A stretch of 64,000 nt of DNA from VYDC01 sp963667515 (lineage in GTDB: Bacteria > Chloroflexota > Dehalococcoidia > UBA2979), in contig CAXXXY010000006.1 of assembly GCA_963667515.2 (NCBI GenBank), positions 496,001 to 560,000 of the forward strand, written 5' to 3'. This document shows, piece by piece, positions 1-8,154 of this stretch. Made by a program: the position numbers and the translations under genes. Numbering within the stretch: position 1 is the first letter of the stretch; every line of letters starts with the position of its first letter. The notes under the pieces are model-generated. The model saw nothing but the letters and a program-made list of their open reading frames with translations, did no database searches and was not told the origin of the DNA.

Positions 1-76
1 GCGCGCGGCCGGCAGAGGGCGGGGCGCGGCCGGATCTGATTGTGAGCTGACGGTACGCACCCTCCCTGACATTCCG

Positions 77-1105
77 ATGATCCCGAAACACACCGCGTAC
101 GACCGCGAACTCCGCGGCGTCACGGGCTGCGAGGGAGTCAGCGTGACCCAGCTGTCGCTGTTCCGGGCGCTGCGCGGCATCGCGCCGCACCTCGAGGCGT
201 CCGGGGTGCTCGAGGCCTGCGAGGCGGCGCGCGTCGTCGTCTTCGTGTGGGAGCCGGGCGGCACGCTGCTGCACGCGGGGCGCTTCGTGCGCGACGCGCT
301 CGAGCTGGGAGCGGACGACCCCGCCGACGCCATCGAGTACGGCGGCGAGAACGGCCAGCCGCTCGCCCCCGGCGAGCACCCGGCGGAGCAGGTGCGGCGC
401 AACGGGCATCCGCTCTCCAACGTGACGCTGCGCGCCCGCGTCCGCGACCGCGAGATCTGGGTCCAGATGTCCTTCAGCGCGCTGGCGCTCGGCGAGGGCG
501 GCGGCTACTCGGTGCTCGGCATCGGCTCCGACGTGACCGCGCAGAAGCGCGCCGAGGACGAGCTGCGCCGGCTTGCGACGCGCGATCACCTCACGGGGCT
601 GCTCAACCGCGGCGAGATCCGCACCCGCGCCATCGCCGAGGCTCGGCGCTCCACGCGCCTGGGCGCGCCCATGAGCGTCGCAATGGTCGATGTCGACCAC
701 TTCAAGCGCGTGAACGACGGGTTCGGCCATGCGGCCGGGGACGAGGCGCTGCGGCACGTGGCGCTGCTGCTGGGGCGCCACATGCGCAGCTACGACATGG
801 TCGGCCGCTGGGGCGGCGAGGAGTTCCTGCTGCTGCTGCCACAGGCGAGCGCAGCGGCCGGCATGCGCATCGCCGAGCGCGTGCGAGCCGCCTTCGGGGA
901 GGATCCGTTCCTGCTCGTCGACGGGACGCCGTATCCGCTGACGGTGAGCATCGGCGTGGCGACGCTCGACCACGAGAGCCTCGCCTTCGAAGAGCTGCTC
1001 GAGCGCGCCGACGGCGCGCTGTACGAGGCGAAGGCCGCCGGCCGCGATCGCGTCGTCGCCGCGCGCGCCCCCGTCGCGGCGGGCGGGGAGCGCCGCGCCT
1101 CCTAG
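77..1105 (+). CDS. PAS-like/GGDEF diguanylate cyclase
   Basis: A 342-residue cytoplasmic protein predicted to make cyclic di-GMP from two GTP. The N-terminal half (about residues 30-155) looks like a divergent PAS sensor ending in a typical DVTAQKRAEDEL linker. The C-terminal half is a GGDEF domain opening with DHLTGLLNR. The active-site loop GGEEF is at about residues 246-250, and an inhibitory RxxD (RSYD) lies five residues before it, so both catalysis and product inhibition should work. There is no signal peptide or membrane segment. It sits alone before the cobalamin riboswitch. The ATG is the first good start; upstream sequence is only 76 bases. GGDEF assignment is firm; the sensed ligand is unknown. 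Confidence 0.93.
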   Translation: MIPKHTAYDRELRGVTGCEGVSVTQLSLFRALRGIAPHLEASGVLEACEAARVVVFVWEPGGTLLHAGRFVRDALELGADDPADAIEYGGENGQPLAPGEHPAEQVRRNGHPLSNVTLRARVRDREIWVQMSFSALALGEGGGYSVLGIGSDVTAQKRAEDELRRLATRDHLTGLLNRGEIRTRAIAEARRSTRLGAPMSVAMVDVDHFKRVNDGFGHAAGDEALRHVALLLGRHMRSYDMVGRWGGEEFLLLLPQASAAAGMRIAERVRAAFGEDPFLLVDGTPYPLTVSIGVATLDHESLAFEELLERADGALYEAKAAGRDRVVAARAPVAAGGERRAS

Positions 1106-1186
1106 CCCCGCACGCGCCCCCCGCGCCGCGCCCGCAGCCGCCTCGGCACGCAGCGCGGCCCGCCAAGGGAGCCCCACGCACCGTGC

Positions 1187-1312
1187 TACCATCGCGCGCG
1201 TCACGGCGTAGTGACTGGGGAAGCCGGTGCGAATCCGGCGCTGTCCCGCAACTGTGAGCCGCGCCCTCCAACCCGGGTGGCGCGGCGAGCCAGAGCACCA
1301 GCCTGCGCCATC
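1187..1312 (+). promoter_or_regulatory. Cobalamin (B12) riboswitch
   Basis: The conserved core is easy to read: GGGAAGCCGGTGCGAATCC at about 1217-1235, then GCGCTGTCCCGCAACTGT (the B12 box, 1238-1255), then GAGCCAGAGCACCAGCCT near 1288-1305. These match the AdoCbl riboswitch core in order and spacing. It precedes btuC and btuD, the expected targets. The 130 nt that follow contain a short GCCTG/CAGGC hairpin (1319-1334) and an AGGAGG at 1435-1440 that could be the controlled ribosome site. Exact ends are approximate. Confidence 0.92.
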
Positions 1313-1446
1313 GTGTCGGCCTGCGAGGACAGGCGACGGCCGGCTACCCGCGTAGCCCTCGCCTCACCTCGTTCCTCGTCCCGGGCCGCCTCGCGCAGCG
1401 GGAGGGCGCCGCCCTCGCGCACGCGGCAGCGCGCAGGAGGTGCGGC

Positions 1447-1554
1447 GTGCGCTCGAGCGCCCCAGCCACGCCCGCGACCCGGGCCGCCCGCGCCACCGCG
1501 GCGCCCGTGGCCACCGCGACCGCCCGCGCCACCCCGATCGGCGCGGGCGCGTGA
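1447..1554 (+). CDS. Putative 35-residue leader ORF coupled to btuC
   Basis: A GTG start sits six bases after a strong AGGAGG (1435-1440), the best ribosome-binding site in the leader. The frame runs 35 codons, an Ala/Thr/Pro/Arg-rich peptide starting MRSSAPATPATRAARATAA, and its TGA (1552-1554) overlaps the btuC GTG (1551-1553) as GTGA. btuC has no Shine-Dalgarno of its own at that GTG, so coupling through this ORF would explain its translation. No family is recognised, and low-complexity GC-rich ORFs arise easily, so this could be chance. An alternative is that btuC starts at GTG 1440, but that start overlaps the AGGAGG itself. Confidence 0.4.
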   Translation: MRSSAPATPATRAARATAAPVATATARATPIGAGA

Positions 1555-2639
1555 GCGCGCGCGGTCGCGCCCGCGAGCTCGCCGGCGGCGCGACGTTCGC
1601 CTCGCAGCGGCGCGCGTCGCTGCCGCCGCTCGCGCTGGCGGGCGCGCTGCTGCTCGCGGTCGCGGCCTTCGCGCTCACGCGCGGCGCCGCCGCGATCCCG
1701 CCCGCCACCGCGCTGGGCGTGCTGCTGGAGCGGCTGCCGCTGCTCCCCTTCGAGGTCGACGCGCCGGCGACCTGGGAGCGCATCGTGCTGGAGGTGCGGC
1801 TGCCGCGCGTGGTCGCGGCGGGGATCGTGGGCGCCGCGCTCGGCTTCGCGGGCGCCTCCTACCAGGGGGTGTTCCGCAACCCGCTGGCGGAGCCGTTCCT
1901 GCTCGGCGTCTCTTCGGGGGCGGCGCTGGGCGCGGCGATCGCCATCCTCTCGCCGCTGCCGACGGGCGCCTACGGCTTCAGCTGGGTGCCGGCGTTCGCG
2001 TTCGCGGGGGCGGCGCTGACGGTGGTGCTGGTCTACCTGCTGGCGCGTGCGGGCGCGGCGGCGAACGACGCGACGCTGATACTCGCGGGGGTCGCGCTCT
2101 CCGCGGTGCTCTCGGCGGCGACTTCGTTCCTGCTGCTGACGGGGGGCGAGCAGGCGCGGCCGATCTTCTCGTTCCTCTTCGGCGGCTTCAACACCGCGAC
2201 GTGGCAGCGCATCGCGATCGGGACGCCGTACATCGTGGCGGGAGCGGCGGTCGTGGCGCTGCACGCGCGCGTCCTCGACGTGCTGCAGCTCGACAGCGAG
2301 CAGGCCGGGCAGCTCGGCGTGAACGTCAATCGCGTGCGACTCACGGTGCTCGCCGCGGCCTCGCTGATGGCGGCGACCGCGGTGGCGATGGCGGGCATCA
2401 TCGGCTTCGTCGGGCTGATCGTGCCGCACGCGGTGCGCATGCTCGTCGGCGCGGGGCACGCGCGGCTGCTGCCGCTGGCCGCGCTCGTCGGCGCGAGCCT
2501 CCTGATCGCGGCCGACGTGGTGGCGCGCACGGCGCTGGCGCCGCAGGAGGTGCCGGTCGGCATCGTGACGGCGCTGGCGGGCGGCCCGTTCTTCCTCTAC
2601 CTGCTGCGCGCGCACCGCGCCGGGCTGGGCCCGCGGTGA
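1551..2639 (+). CDS. btuC: Vitamin B12 ABC transporter permease (FecCD/BtuC family)
   Basis: A polytopic inner-membrane permease of about 362 residues from GTG 1551, the normal size for FecCD permeases (around 330) plus an Arg-rich N-tail. Family signatures include RLPRVVAAGIVGAALGFAGA, YQGVFRNPLAEPFLLGVSSG and IIGFVGLIVPHAVRM. It lies downstream of the cobalamin riboswitch and overlaps btuD by GTGA, so the substrate is most likely cobalamin. No BtuF-type binding protein is encoded beside it, which is unusual for this operon. Start choice rests on the GTGA overlap with the preceding small ORF; GTG 1440 is the alternative. Confidence 0.92.
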   Translation: MSARGRARELAGGATFASQRRASLPPLALAGALLLAVAAFALTRGAAAIPPATALGVLLERLPLLPFEVDAPATWERIVLEVRLPRVVAAGIVGAALGFAGASYQGVFRNPLAEPFLLGVSSGAALGAAIAILSPLPTGAYGFSWVPAFAFAGAALTVVLVYLLARAGAAANDATLILAGVALSAVLSAATSFLLLTGGEQARPIFSFLFGGFNTATWQRIAIGTPYIVAGAAVVALHARVLDVLQLDSEQAGQLGVNVNRVRLTVLAAASLMAATAVAMAGIIGFVGLIVPHAVRMLVGAGHARLLPLAALVGASLLIAADVVARTALAPQEVPVGIVTALAGGPFFLYLLRAHRAGLGPR

Positions 2640-3502
2640 CGGCCGCGCGCGCCCCCGTCGCCGAGGGGCAGGCGCCCCCCGCGCCCCCGCCGCGAAGCAC
2701 GCCCACGCTGGAGGCGCCCACTCTCGAGGCGCGGGGCGTCGCGGTCGAGGCGGGCGGCCGGCGGCTGCTCTCCGGCGTCGACCTCGCGCTGGGGGCGGGC
2801 GAGCTCGTGGGGCTCGTCGGGCCGAACGGCGCCGGGAAGAGCACGCTGCTGCGCGCGCTGACGGGGATGGTGCCGCTCGCCGCGGGCAGCGTGACGCTGG
2901 GCGGCCGCGCGCTGTCGTCGGTGGCGCGGCGCGAGCGCGCGAAGCACGTCGCCGTCGTGCAGCAGCTCCCCGAGGCGCCGCACTCGATCACGGTCGCGGA
3001 GCTGGTGCTGCTGGGCCGCTACCCGCACCTGGGGCTGCTGGGCCGCGAGAGCGCGCGCGACCGCGACTACGCCGCCGACGCGATGCGCCGCGCGGGCTGC
3101 CTCGCGCTCGCGGGGCGCGAGCTGGGCACGCTCTCGGGCGGCGAGCGGCGCCGCGCCTTCATCGCGCGGGCGCTGGCGCAGGAGCCGACGCTGCTGCTGC
3201 TGGACGAGCCGACCGCGCACCTGGACGTGGCCGCGCAGGCGGAGCTGTTCGCGGTGCTGCGCGAGCTGGCCGCCGGCGGCGCCGGCGTGCTGGTCGTGGC
3301 GCACGACCTCACGCTGGCCGCGGTGCACTGCGAGCGGCTGCTGCTGCTTGCGGGTGGTCGCGTGGTGGCGCACGGGCCGCCCGAGGCCGTCGTGAGCGCC
3401 GAGAACGTGGCGCGCGTCTACGGCGCCGGCGTCGAGGTGATCGCCGACCCGCGCGGCGGCGGCCCGCTGGTCGTGCCCGCGCGCGAGCGCTTCCGCGAGT
3501 AG
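2636..3502 (+). CDS. btuD: Vitamin B12 ABC transporter ATP-binding protein
   Basis: A 288-residue ATPase that energises the BtuC permease. Walker A GPNGAGKST is at about residues 62-70, the signature is LSGGERRR, Walker B is LLLLDEPTAHLD, and the switch histidine is in VVAHDLTLA. A Pro/Ala-rich 35-residue N-terminal extension precedes the first strand. The GTG start overlaps the btuC stop (GTGA), indicating translational coupling in the riboswitch-controlled operon. The stop TAG lies inside a 26-bp tandem duplication. Confidence 0.93.
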   Translation: MTAARAPVAEGQAPPAPPPRSTPTLEAPTLEARGVAVEAGGRRLLSGVDLALGAGELVGLVGPNGAGKSTLLRALTGMVPLAAGSVTLGGRALSSVARRERAKHVAVVQQLPEAPHSITVAELVLLGRYPHLGLLGRESARDRDYAADAMRRAGCLALAGRELGTLSGGERRRAFIARALAQEPTLLLLDEPTAHLDVAAQAELFAVLRELAAGGAGVLVVAHDLTLAAVHCERLLLLAGGRVVAHGPPEAVVSAENVARVYGAGVEVIADPRGGGPLVVPARERFRE

Positions 3503-3548
3503 CTGCGCGCGAGCGCTCCCACGAGCAGCTGCGCGCGAGCGCTCGAAC
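3497..3548 (+). repeat. Two tandem 26-bp units spanning the btuD stop
   Basis: Unit 1 (3497-3522) and unit 2 (3523-3548) share AGCTGCGCGCGAGCGCTC and differ at only a few bases. A degenerate third copy can be seen just upstream inside btuD. Each unit holds the palindrome GAGCGCTC. It fills the gap between the convergent btuD and TfoX-like genes; a terminator role is possible but there is no T-tract. Confidence 0.6.
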
Positions 3549-3569
3549 GAATCGCGGCGCGCCGCCGCG

Positions 3570-3902
3570 CTACCCCTTCGGCGGGAGGCTGCGCGCAAAG
3601 CGGGCGCCGGCCTCCACCCACTCGCGCAGCGCCTCGTCGCCTGACACGCCCTCGGCCGCGACGTAGACCCAGCCCGCCATCGGTCGCCCTGTGAAGTCCA
3701 TCGGGCGCGCATGCGGCCGCGCCAGCGCCTCGTCGTGGGCGTCGGGGCCGACGCGCACCACGAGCTCGCTCCCGAGCACGCCGCAGGCGACGTTGCCGCC
3801 CAGCAGGAACGAGAGCCCGCCGAACATCGCGCGCTCGCCGAGCGCGGGGTCGGTGCCGATCAGCGCGCGCACCCGCTCCGCCAGCGCCTCGTCGTACGCC
3901 AT
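3570..3902 (-). CDS. TfoX N-terminal domain protein
   Basis: A 110-residue protein matching the TfoX N-terminal domain: MFGGLSFLLGGNVACGV near residues 26-42, then the RPMDFTGRPMAGWVYV segment. In this family the free-standing domain is widespread and its function is poorly defined; the name comes from a competence regulator, and no DNA-binding role should be assumed here. It follows the rhomboid gene by 47 bases on the same strand and may be its distal operon partner. Confidence 0.8.
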   Translation of the reverse strand: MAYDEALAERVRALIGTDPALGERAMFGGLSFLLGGNVACGVLGSELVVRVGPDAHDEALARPHARPMDFTGRPMAGWVYVAAEGVSGDEALREWVEAGARFARSLPPKG

Positions 3903-3949
3903 CCGCGCCTCCGCTCCTTCGTTCGGCCGCTCGCCCGCCGACGCCTCGG

Positions 3950-4687
3950 CTAGCCGCCGCGCGCGCGCGGCAGCCCGTGCAGCGTGGCGAGGCGCCGCGC
4001 GAGGGGCTCGCGCACGACCGCCGTCACCAGCATGCCGAAGAGGAAGCCCGCGACGTGCGACTCCCACGCGACGCCGCCGTCGGCCACCGCGAACTGACCG
4101 ATCAGCCAGATGCCGAGGAAGAGCGCGGCCGGCACCGGCAGCACCGCGACGAAGACGAGCGAGAGCACCGGCCGCCGCGGGTAGAGCACGAGGTAGGCGC
4201 CCAGCACCCCGGCGATCGCGCCCGAGGCGCCGACCAGCGGCTGTGTGCTGCCCGCGTTGAGCAGCACGAAGGCGAGCGTCGCCACCACCCCCGCCGCGAC
4301 GTAGAGCGCCGCGTAGCGCGCGCGGCCGAACGCCTCCTCCACGTTGTTCCCGAAGATCCACAGGAACCACATGTTCCCCGCCAGGTGCAGCAGCCCGCCG
4401 TGCAGGAACATCGACGTGACGACCGAGAGCGGCACGATCTTGTCGGGAAAGATCGGGCGGTCGTCGGGTGAGGAGGAGCAGGCGCCCGTCAGCACCTCGC
4501 GCGCGGAGAGCGGGTCGCCGGTCGTCACCTCGCAGGCGATCGTCGCGCGCTCGTAGAGGAACTCGACCTCGTCGGCGCTGCCGCTGCTCGGCTGCCACGC
4601 GAAGAAGACGAGCACGTTCGCCACGATCAGCGCGATCGTGAGCAGCGGCCGCGAGCGCGTGGGGTTCAGGTCGTGGATCGGGAACAC
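3950..4687 (-). CDS. Rhomboid-family intramembrane serine protease
   Basis: A 245-residue, six-to-seven-helix membrane protease predicted to cut within or near transmembrane helices. The catalytic serine is in LVGASGAIAG (about residue 152) and the histidine in WESHVAGFLFG (about residue 210). The oxyanion-side HxxxN is in GGLLHLAGNMWFLW. A roughly 45-residue lumenal loop with two cysteines follows the first helix. I chose the GTG start giving VFPIHDLNPT, which matches the usual rhomboid N-terminus; the open frame continues further upstream. It is divergent from the luciferase-like gene. Confidence 0.9.
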   Translation of the reverse strand: MFPIHDLNPTRSRPLLTIALIVANVLVFFAWQPSSGSADEVEFLYERATIACEVTTGDPLSAREVLTGACSSSPDDRPIFPDKIVPLSVVTSMFLHGGLLHLAGNMWFLWIFGNNVEEAFGRARYAALYVAAGVVATLAFVLLNAGSTQPLVGASGAIAGVLGAYLVLYPRRPVLSLVFVAVLPVPAALFLGIWLIGQFAVADGGVAWESHVAGFLFGMLVTAVVREPLARRLATLHGLPRARGG

Positions 4688-4867
4688 GAGCAGCCCCGCC
4701 CCTGCGCCCGCGATCGTACGCGACCGGCGGCGGCCGATGCGCGAGCCACGGCGCGCACGTGCGGCGAGCGCCGTGCCCGCCGATACTCGGCGTCGGCGCC
4801 CGCCCCGCCCGCCGCCCGGCCGGCGCCCGGCCGGCGCCCGCCTGAGCGGCGCACGAGGGGAGACGCG

Positions 4868-5923
4868 ATGCGCTACGGGATCCAGCTCGCCTCGCCAGGC
4901 GCCTACGACGCACCGGCGCTGGCGCGCGCCGCCGAGGAGGCGGGGCTGGACGACGCCTTCGTCGCGGCGACGGGCTTCTACGTCGCGGTGCCGGGGCTGA
5001 TCGCGGCCACCTCGCGCGTGCGCATCGGCACCGGGATCATCCCGCTCTTCCACGGCACGCCGTTCCTGCACGCCTCGACGGCGCTGCAGCTGCAGAAGAT
5101 GGCGCGCGGGCGCTTCGTGCTCGGCGTCGGCTCCCAGACGAAGGGGCAGGTGCGCCGCATGGCGGGCGTGACCATCGACCGCCCCGCGATGCGCTCGCGC
5201 GACATGATCCGCGCGATCCGCGCGCTGATGGCGGGCGACGCCTACGAGGGCGAGTACTACAGCTCGGACCCGCCGGGCGGCTTCGGGCTCGAGCCCGGCG
5301 ACGAGCCGCCGCCGCCGATCTACCACTCGGGCGTGAACCCGCTGAACCTGCGCGTCGCCGGCGAGGTCGCCGACGGGCTCGTCGGCCACCCGATCTTCAC
5401 CGCGCGCTACCTGGACGAGGTGGTGGGGCCGCAGGTCGCCGACGGGCTCGGGCGCGCGGGCCGCGAGCGCTCCGCCTTCGACCTCGCCGTCGCGCCGATG
5501 GTGTGGGTCGTCGACGCCGAGCACCCGCACGAGCAGGGCGCGCAGATCGCGCGCCGGGCGCTCTCGTTCTACTTCTCCACGCGCGCCTACAGCGGCTTCA
5601 TGTCGCTCCACGGCTGGGACGCCGAGCGCGAGGCGATCCGCGGCGTCTGGGAGCACGCGCAGGCGCAGGGCCGGCGCGTCGACCACACCGACATGGAGGC
5701 GATCATCCCCGACGCGATGGTCGAGGAGGGCTGCCTGGTGGGCACGGCGGCGGAGCTGCGCGACATGCTGCGCGAACGCTTCGAGGGCCGCGCCGACACG
5801 GTGCTGCTCTACTCGCTTCACGACTCCTACCTGCGCGGGCAGGAGGAGGGCGGCGTGAGCGGAGCCAACTTCCTGCGCGCGATCGAGGCGGTGGCCCCGC
5901 TCGCCGCCGAGGCGCGGCGCTAG
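4868..5923 (+). CDS. Luciferase-like (LLM) flavin/F420-dependent oxidoreductase
   Basis: A 351-residue TIM-barrel protein of the bacterial luciferase-like superfamily, in which reduced FMN or F420 drives oxidation or reduction of a small substrate. Typical segments are RVRIGTGIIPLFHGTPFLHA, GRFVLGVGSQTKGQV and a C-terminal LVGTAAELRDMLRERF. The ATG follows GAGGGGAGA at good spacing. There are no partner genes to fix the substrate or the cofactor. Confidence 0.85.
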   Translation: MRYGIQLASPGAYDAPALARAAEEAGLDDAFVAATGFYVAVPGLIAATSRVRIGTGIIPLFHGTPFLHASTALQLQKMARGRFVLGVGSQTKGQVRRMAGVTIDRPAMRSRDMIRAIRALMAGDAYEGEYYSSDPPGGFGLEPGDEPPPPIYHSGVNPLNLRVAGEVADGLVGHPIFTARYLDEVVGPQVADGLGRAGRERSAFDLAVAPMVWVVDAEHPHEQGAQIARRALSFYFSTRAYSGFMSLHGWDAEREAIRGVWEHAQAQGRRVDHTDMEAIIPDAMVEEGCLVGTAAELRDMLRERFEGRADTVLLYSLHDSYLRGQEEGGVSGANFLRAIEAVAPLAAEARR

Positions 5924-6040
5924 GCGCACGCTCGCCCTCGGGTCGAGGCCGGTAGACGCGCGCGCGGCCGGCCGACGCGGCGCGCGGCCGTAGGGATTGT
6001 CCCGCTACCGGGCGGGCGCGCCCGCGCCCACGATCCGCGC

Positions 6041-7042
6041 ATGTCGGCGGCGCCCCGCGTCTCGCTGGGCGGAGGCGCGAGCTTCCTCCCGATCGACCTC
6101 GACGGCGAGGTGCGCTGGGGCTGCTCGCTCAAGGGCTGGAACTGCTGCGTCGACAAGGCCGTCTTCCTGCGGCCCTACGACGTGCTGCGGCTGCGCCACG
6201 CCGTGAGCGCCCCTGCGCGCGAGGTCGTCGAACGCTACGCGAGCCTCGCGTGGAGCGCGCAGAGCGGCGCGCTGATGGCGCTGCTGCGGCGCGACCCGCA
6301 GCCCGCCCGCCCGCCCGTGCGCAGCCGCGAGCCCTGCGTCTTCTACGAGGAGGTCACCAACGTCTCCGCGCGCGAGCTGCGCGAGAGCGACCCGGAGCGC
6401 TTCGCCTCGCTCCCGCCGCGCCTGCAGCGGGCCGCGGACTCGGACGCGCCCGAGTGGGTGGCGGCCGCGCTCTGCGGCGCGCACCGCAATCGGCCCGAGG
6501 TCTGCCGCGGCCTCCCTTTCCAGCGCTTCGTGGAGCCGCAGCCGGACGGCGAGCTGGCCGTGGACGTGCGCGTGGTGCACCGCTGCGGGAGCTGTGCGAT
6601 CGCCGAGACGACCACCCCGCGCCGGCTCTTCGCCGAGGACGGCATCCACGAGTACTGGCGCGCGCTAGATGCCTACTGGCAGGTGGAGCGCTACCTCGTC
6701 GCGCTGGGCGCGGCGAACGTGGAGCACGAGCGCTACGCCCGCCTCCCCGGCGATCCGCTGGAGATCTGGCGCGCGCTCTACCTCGCCGACGACGCCGAGC
6801 CCGTGGTGCGGCGCTTCCCCGAGCAGTGGCGCGCCCCCCTGGACGAGGACGGCGACCGCGAGATCTTCGCGCTGCTGCTCGCGCACGTGCTCGACCGCGT
6901 CGATGCGCTGGCGGGCGAGGCCGCGGGGGGCCGCGGCGCGCTCGGCGTCACGGGCGAGGAGCCGCCGCCGTGCCCCGACGTGCGCACCCTGCTCGACCCC
7001 GAGCGCCCCGTCTTCGCGCCTCCCCCGCAGCGCGCCGCCTAG
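6041..7042 (+). CDS. YkgJ-like CxxC-type zinc/iron-chelating domain protein
   Basis: A 333-residue cytoplasmic protein. The N-terminal part carries the Cys-rich signature of the YkgJ/UPF0153 family: WGCSLKGWNCCVDKAVFL near residues 27-44, then a conserved Cys around EPCVFY, CRGLPF and RCGSCAI. The family is thought to bind a metal or iron-sulfur cluster; the reaction is unknown. Its stop codon (7040-7042) lies within the 6-bp target duplication of IS copy 1, so the insertion ended exactly at the stop without changing the protein. Confidence 0.75.
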   Translation: MSAAPRVSLGGGASFLPIDLDGEVRWGCSLKGWNCCVDKAVFLRPYDVLRLRHAVSAPAREVVERYASLAWSAQSGALMALLRRDPQPARPPVRSREPCVFYEEVTNVSARELRESDPERFASLPPRLQRAADSDAPEWVAAALCGAHRNRPEVCRGLPFQRFVEPQPDGELAVDVRVVHRCGSCAIAETTTPRRLFAEDGIHEYWRALDAYWQVERYLVALGAANVEHERYARLPGDPLEIWRALYLADDAEPVVRRFPEQWRAPLDEDGDREIFALLLAHVLDRVDALAGEAAGGRGALGVTGEEPPPCPDVRTLLDPERPVFAPPPQRAA

Positions 7043-7043
7043 C

Positions 7044-8093
7044 TGTACTACCCAGGAAGGTTGTTCACAGGCGGGAGGCGGGGACGGCCCCGCCGACGCC
7101 GCCGTGCGGTCGGCGGTGATTGTAGCGGTAGAGCCAGCGTGGGAGCTGGCGCAGCCGCTCGGCGTTGGAGCGGTAGGGGCGGGCGTAGGCCCACTCGTTC
7201 TGCAGGATCTGGATGAAACGCTCGGCTTTGCCGTTCGTCTGCGGGCGGTAGGGCCGCGTGTGCGACAGCCGCACGTCTGCGGCAGCGGCGGCGCCGTGGA
7301 AGCTGCGGGCGACGGTGTAGGCCTTCGCGTTGTCGGTCAGGACCCGGCGCACGCGCACGCCACGCCGGCGGAAGGCCGCGAGCGCCTGCTCGAGGAAGGC
7401 GGCGCAGCTCGCGCCACGCTCGTCGGGCAGGACGGAGACGTAGGCGTAACGGCTGTGGTCGTCGACGGCGACGTGTAGGTACTCCAGCCCCAGCGAACGC
7501 CGCGAATGCGGCCCGGAGCGCGTCTCGGCGAAGCCAGGCGCCATTCGCTTGCCGCCGCCCTCGGGGACGCGCCCGAGCTTCTTCACGTCGAGATGCAGCA
7601 GGTCGCCGGGGGCGTCGTGCTCGTAGCGGACCGGCTCCCGGGTGACGCGGTGCAGGCGGTCGAGCCGGTTGAGGCCGCGGCGCCGCAGCACGGCGTAGAC
7701 CGTGGAGCGGGCGACCCCGAGCGCCCACTGGATGCGATGCGGCCCGAATCCCTGCGTGCGTCGCACGGCGCAGATGCGTCGCTCCAGCTCGGGCGGCGTG
7801 CGCCGGGGATGCGCGCGCGGGGCGGAGCTGCGGTCCTCGAGCCCTGCCGCTCCCTCCGCCCGGAAGCGCCCCAGCCACTTGGCAACGGTGTGGCGGGAGA
7901 CGCGGAAGTGGCGAGCGACCTCAGCCTGGGGCCAGCCGGCGTCCACTTCCCGCACGAGCTCGAGTCGGGTCAGCGGCGTCAGCCGCGCGTTACGATGGGC
8001 CATGAGGGTGTCCTCTCCTCGCTACTGCCGTGCTGTCACACACAGCAGCGGGCGAGGCCCCTCATCCTGTCAACAACCTACGTGGGAACTACA
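7044..8093 (-). mobile_element. IS481-family insertion sequence, copy 1
   Basis: A 1050-bp element. The left end begins TGTACTACCC and the right end finishes GGGAACTACA; they are imperfect 26-bp inverted repeats (21 of 26 matching). It is flanked by a perfect 6-bp duplication, CCTAGC, at 7038-7043 and 8094-8099, fitting the NCTAGN target of the IS481 prototype. One transposase gene fills it. Copies at 27316, 41086 and 49402 are nearly identical, so expansion was recent. Confidence 0.95.
7065..8003 (-). CDS. IS481-family transposase (copy 1)
   Basis: A 312-residue DDE transposase. An N-terminal helix-turn-helix (about residues 10-60, WPQAEVARHFRVSRHTVAKW) is followed by a basic linker. The DDE catalytic core follows: first Asp in LLHLDVKKLG, second in VLTDNAKAY, Glu in NGKAERFIQ, then the family ending RPHGGVGGAVPASRL. 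It is full length with no lesion, so probably active. It is read toward ykgJ. Confidence 0.95.
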   Translation of the reverse strand: MAHRNARLTPLTRLELVREVDAGWPQAEVARHFRVSRHTVAKWLGRFRAEGAAGLEDRSSAPRAHPRRTPPELERRICAVRRTQGFGPHRIQWALGVARSTVYAVLRRRGLNRLDRLHRVTREPVRYEHDAPGDLLHLDVKKLGRVPEGGGKRMAPGFAETRSGPHSRRSLGLEYLHVAVDDHSRYAYVSVLPDERGASCAAFLEQALAAFRRRGVRVRRVLTDNAKAYTVARSFHGAAAAADVRLSHTRPYRPQTNGKAERFIQILQNEWAYARPYRSNAERLRQLPRWLYRYNHRRPHGGVGGAVPASRL

Positions 8094-8154
8094 CCTAGCG
8101 CAGCCACCCGCCCGCCTCGCCTGGCGACCTGCGTCGCCCTCGGACGCCGACGCC

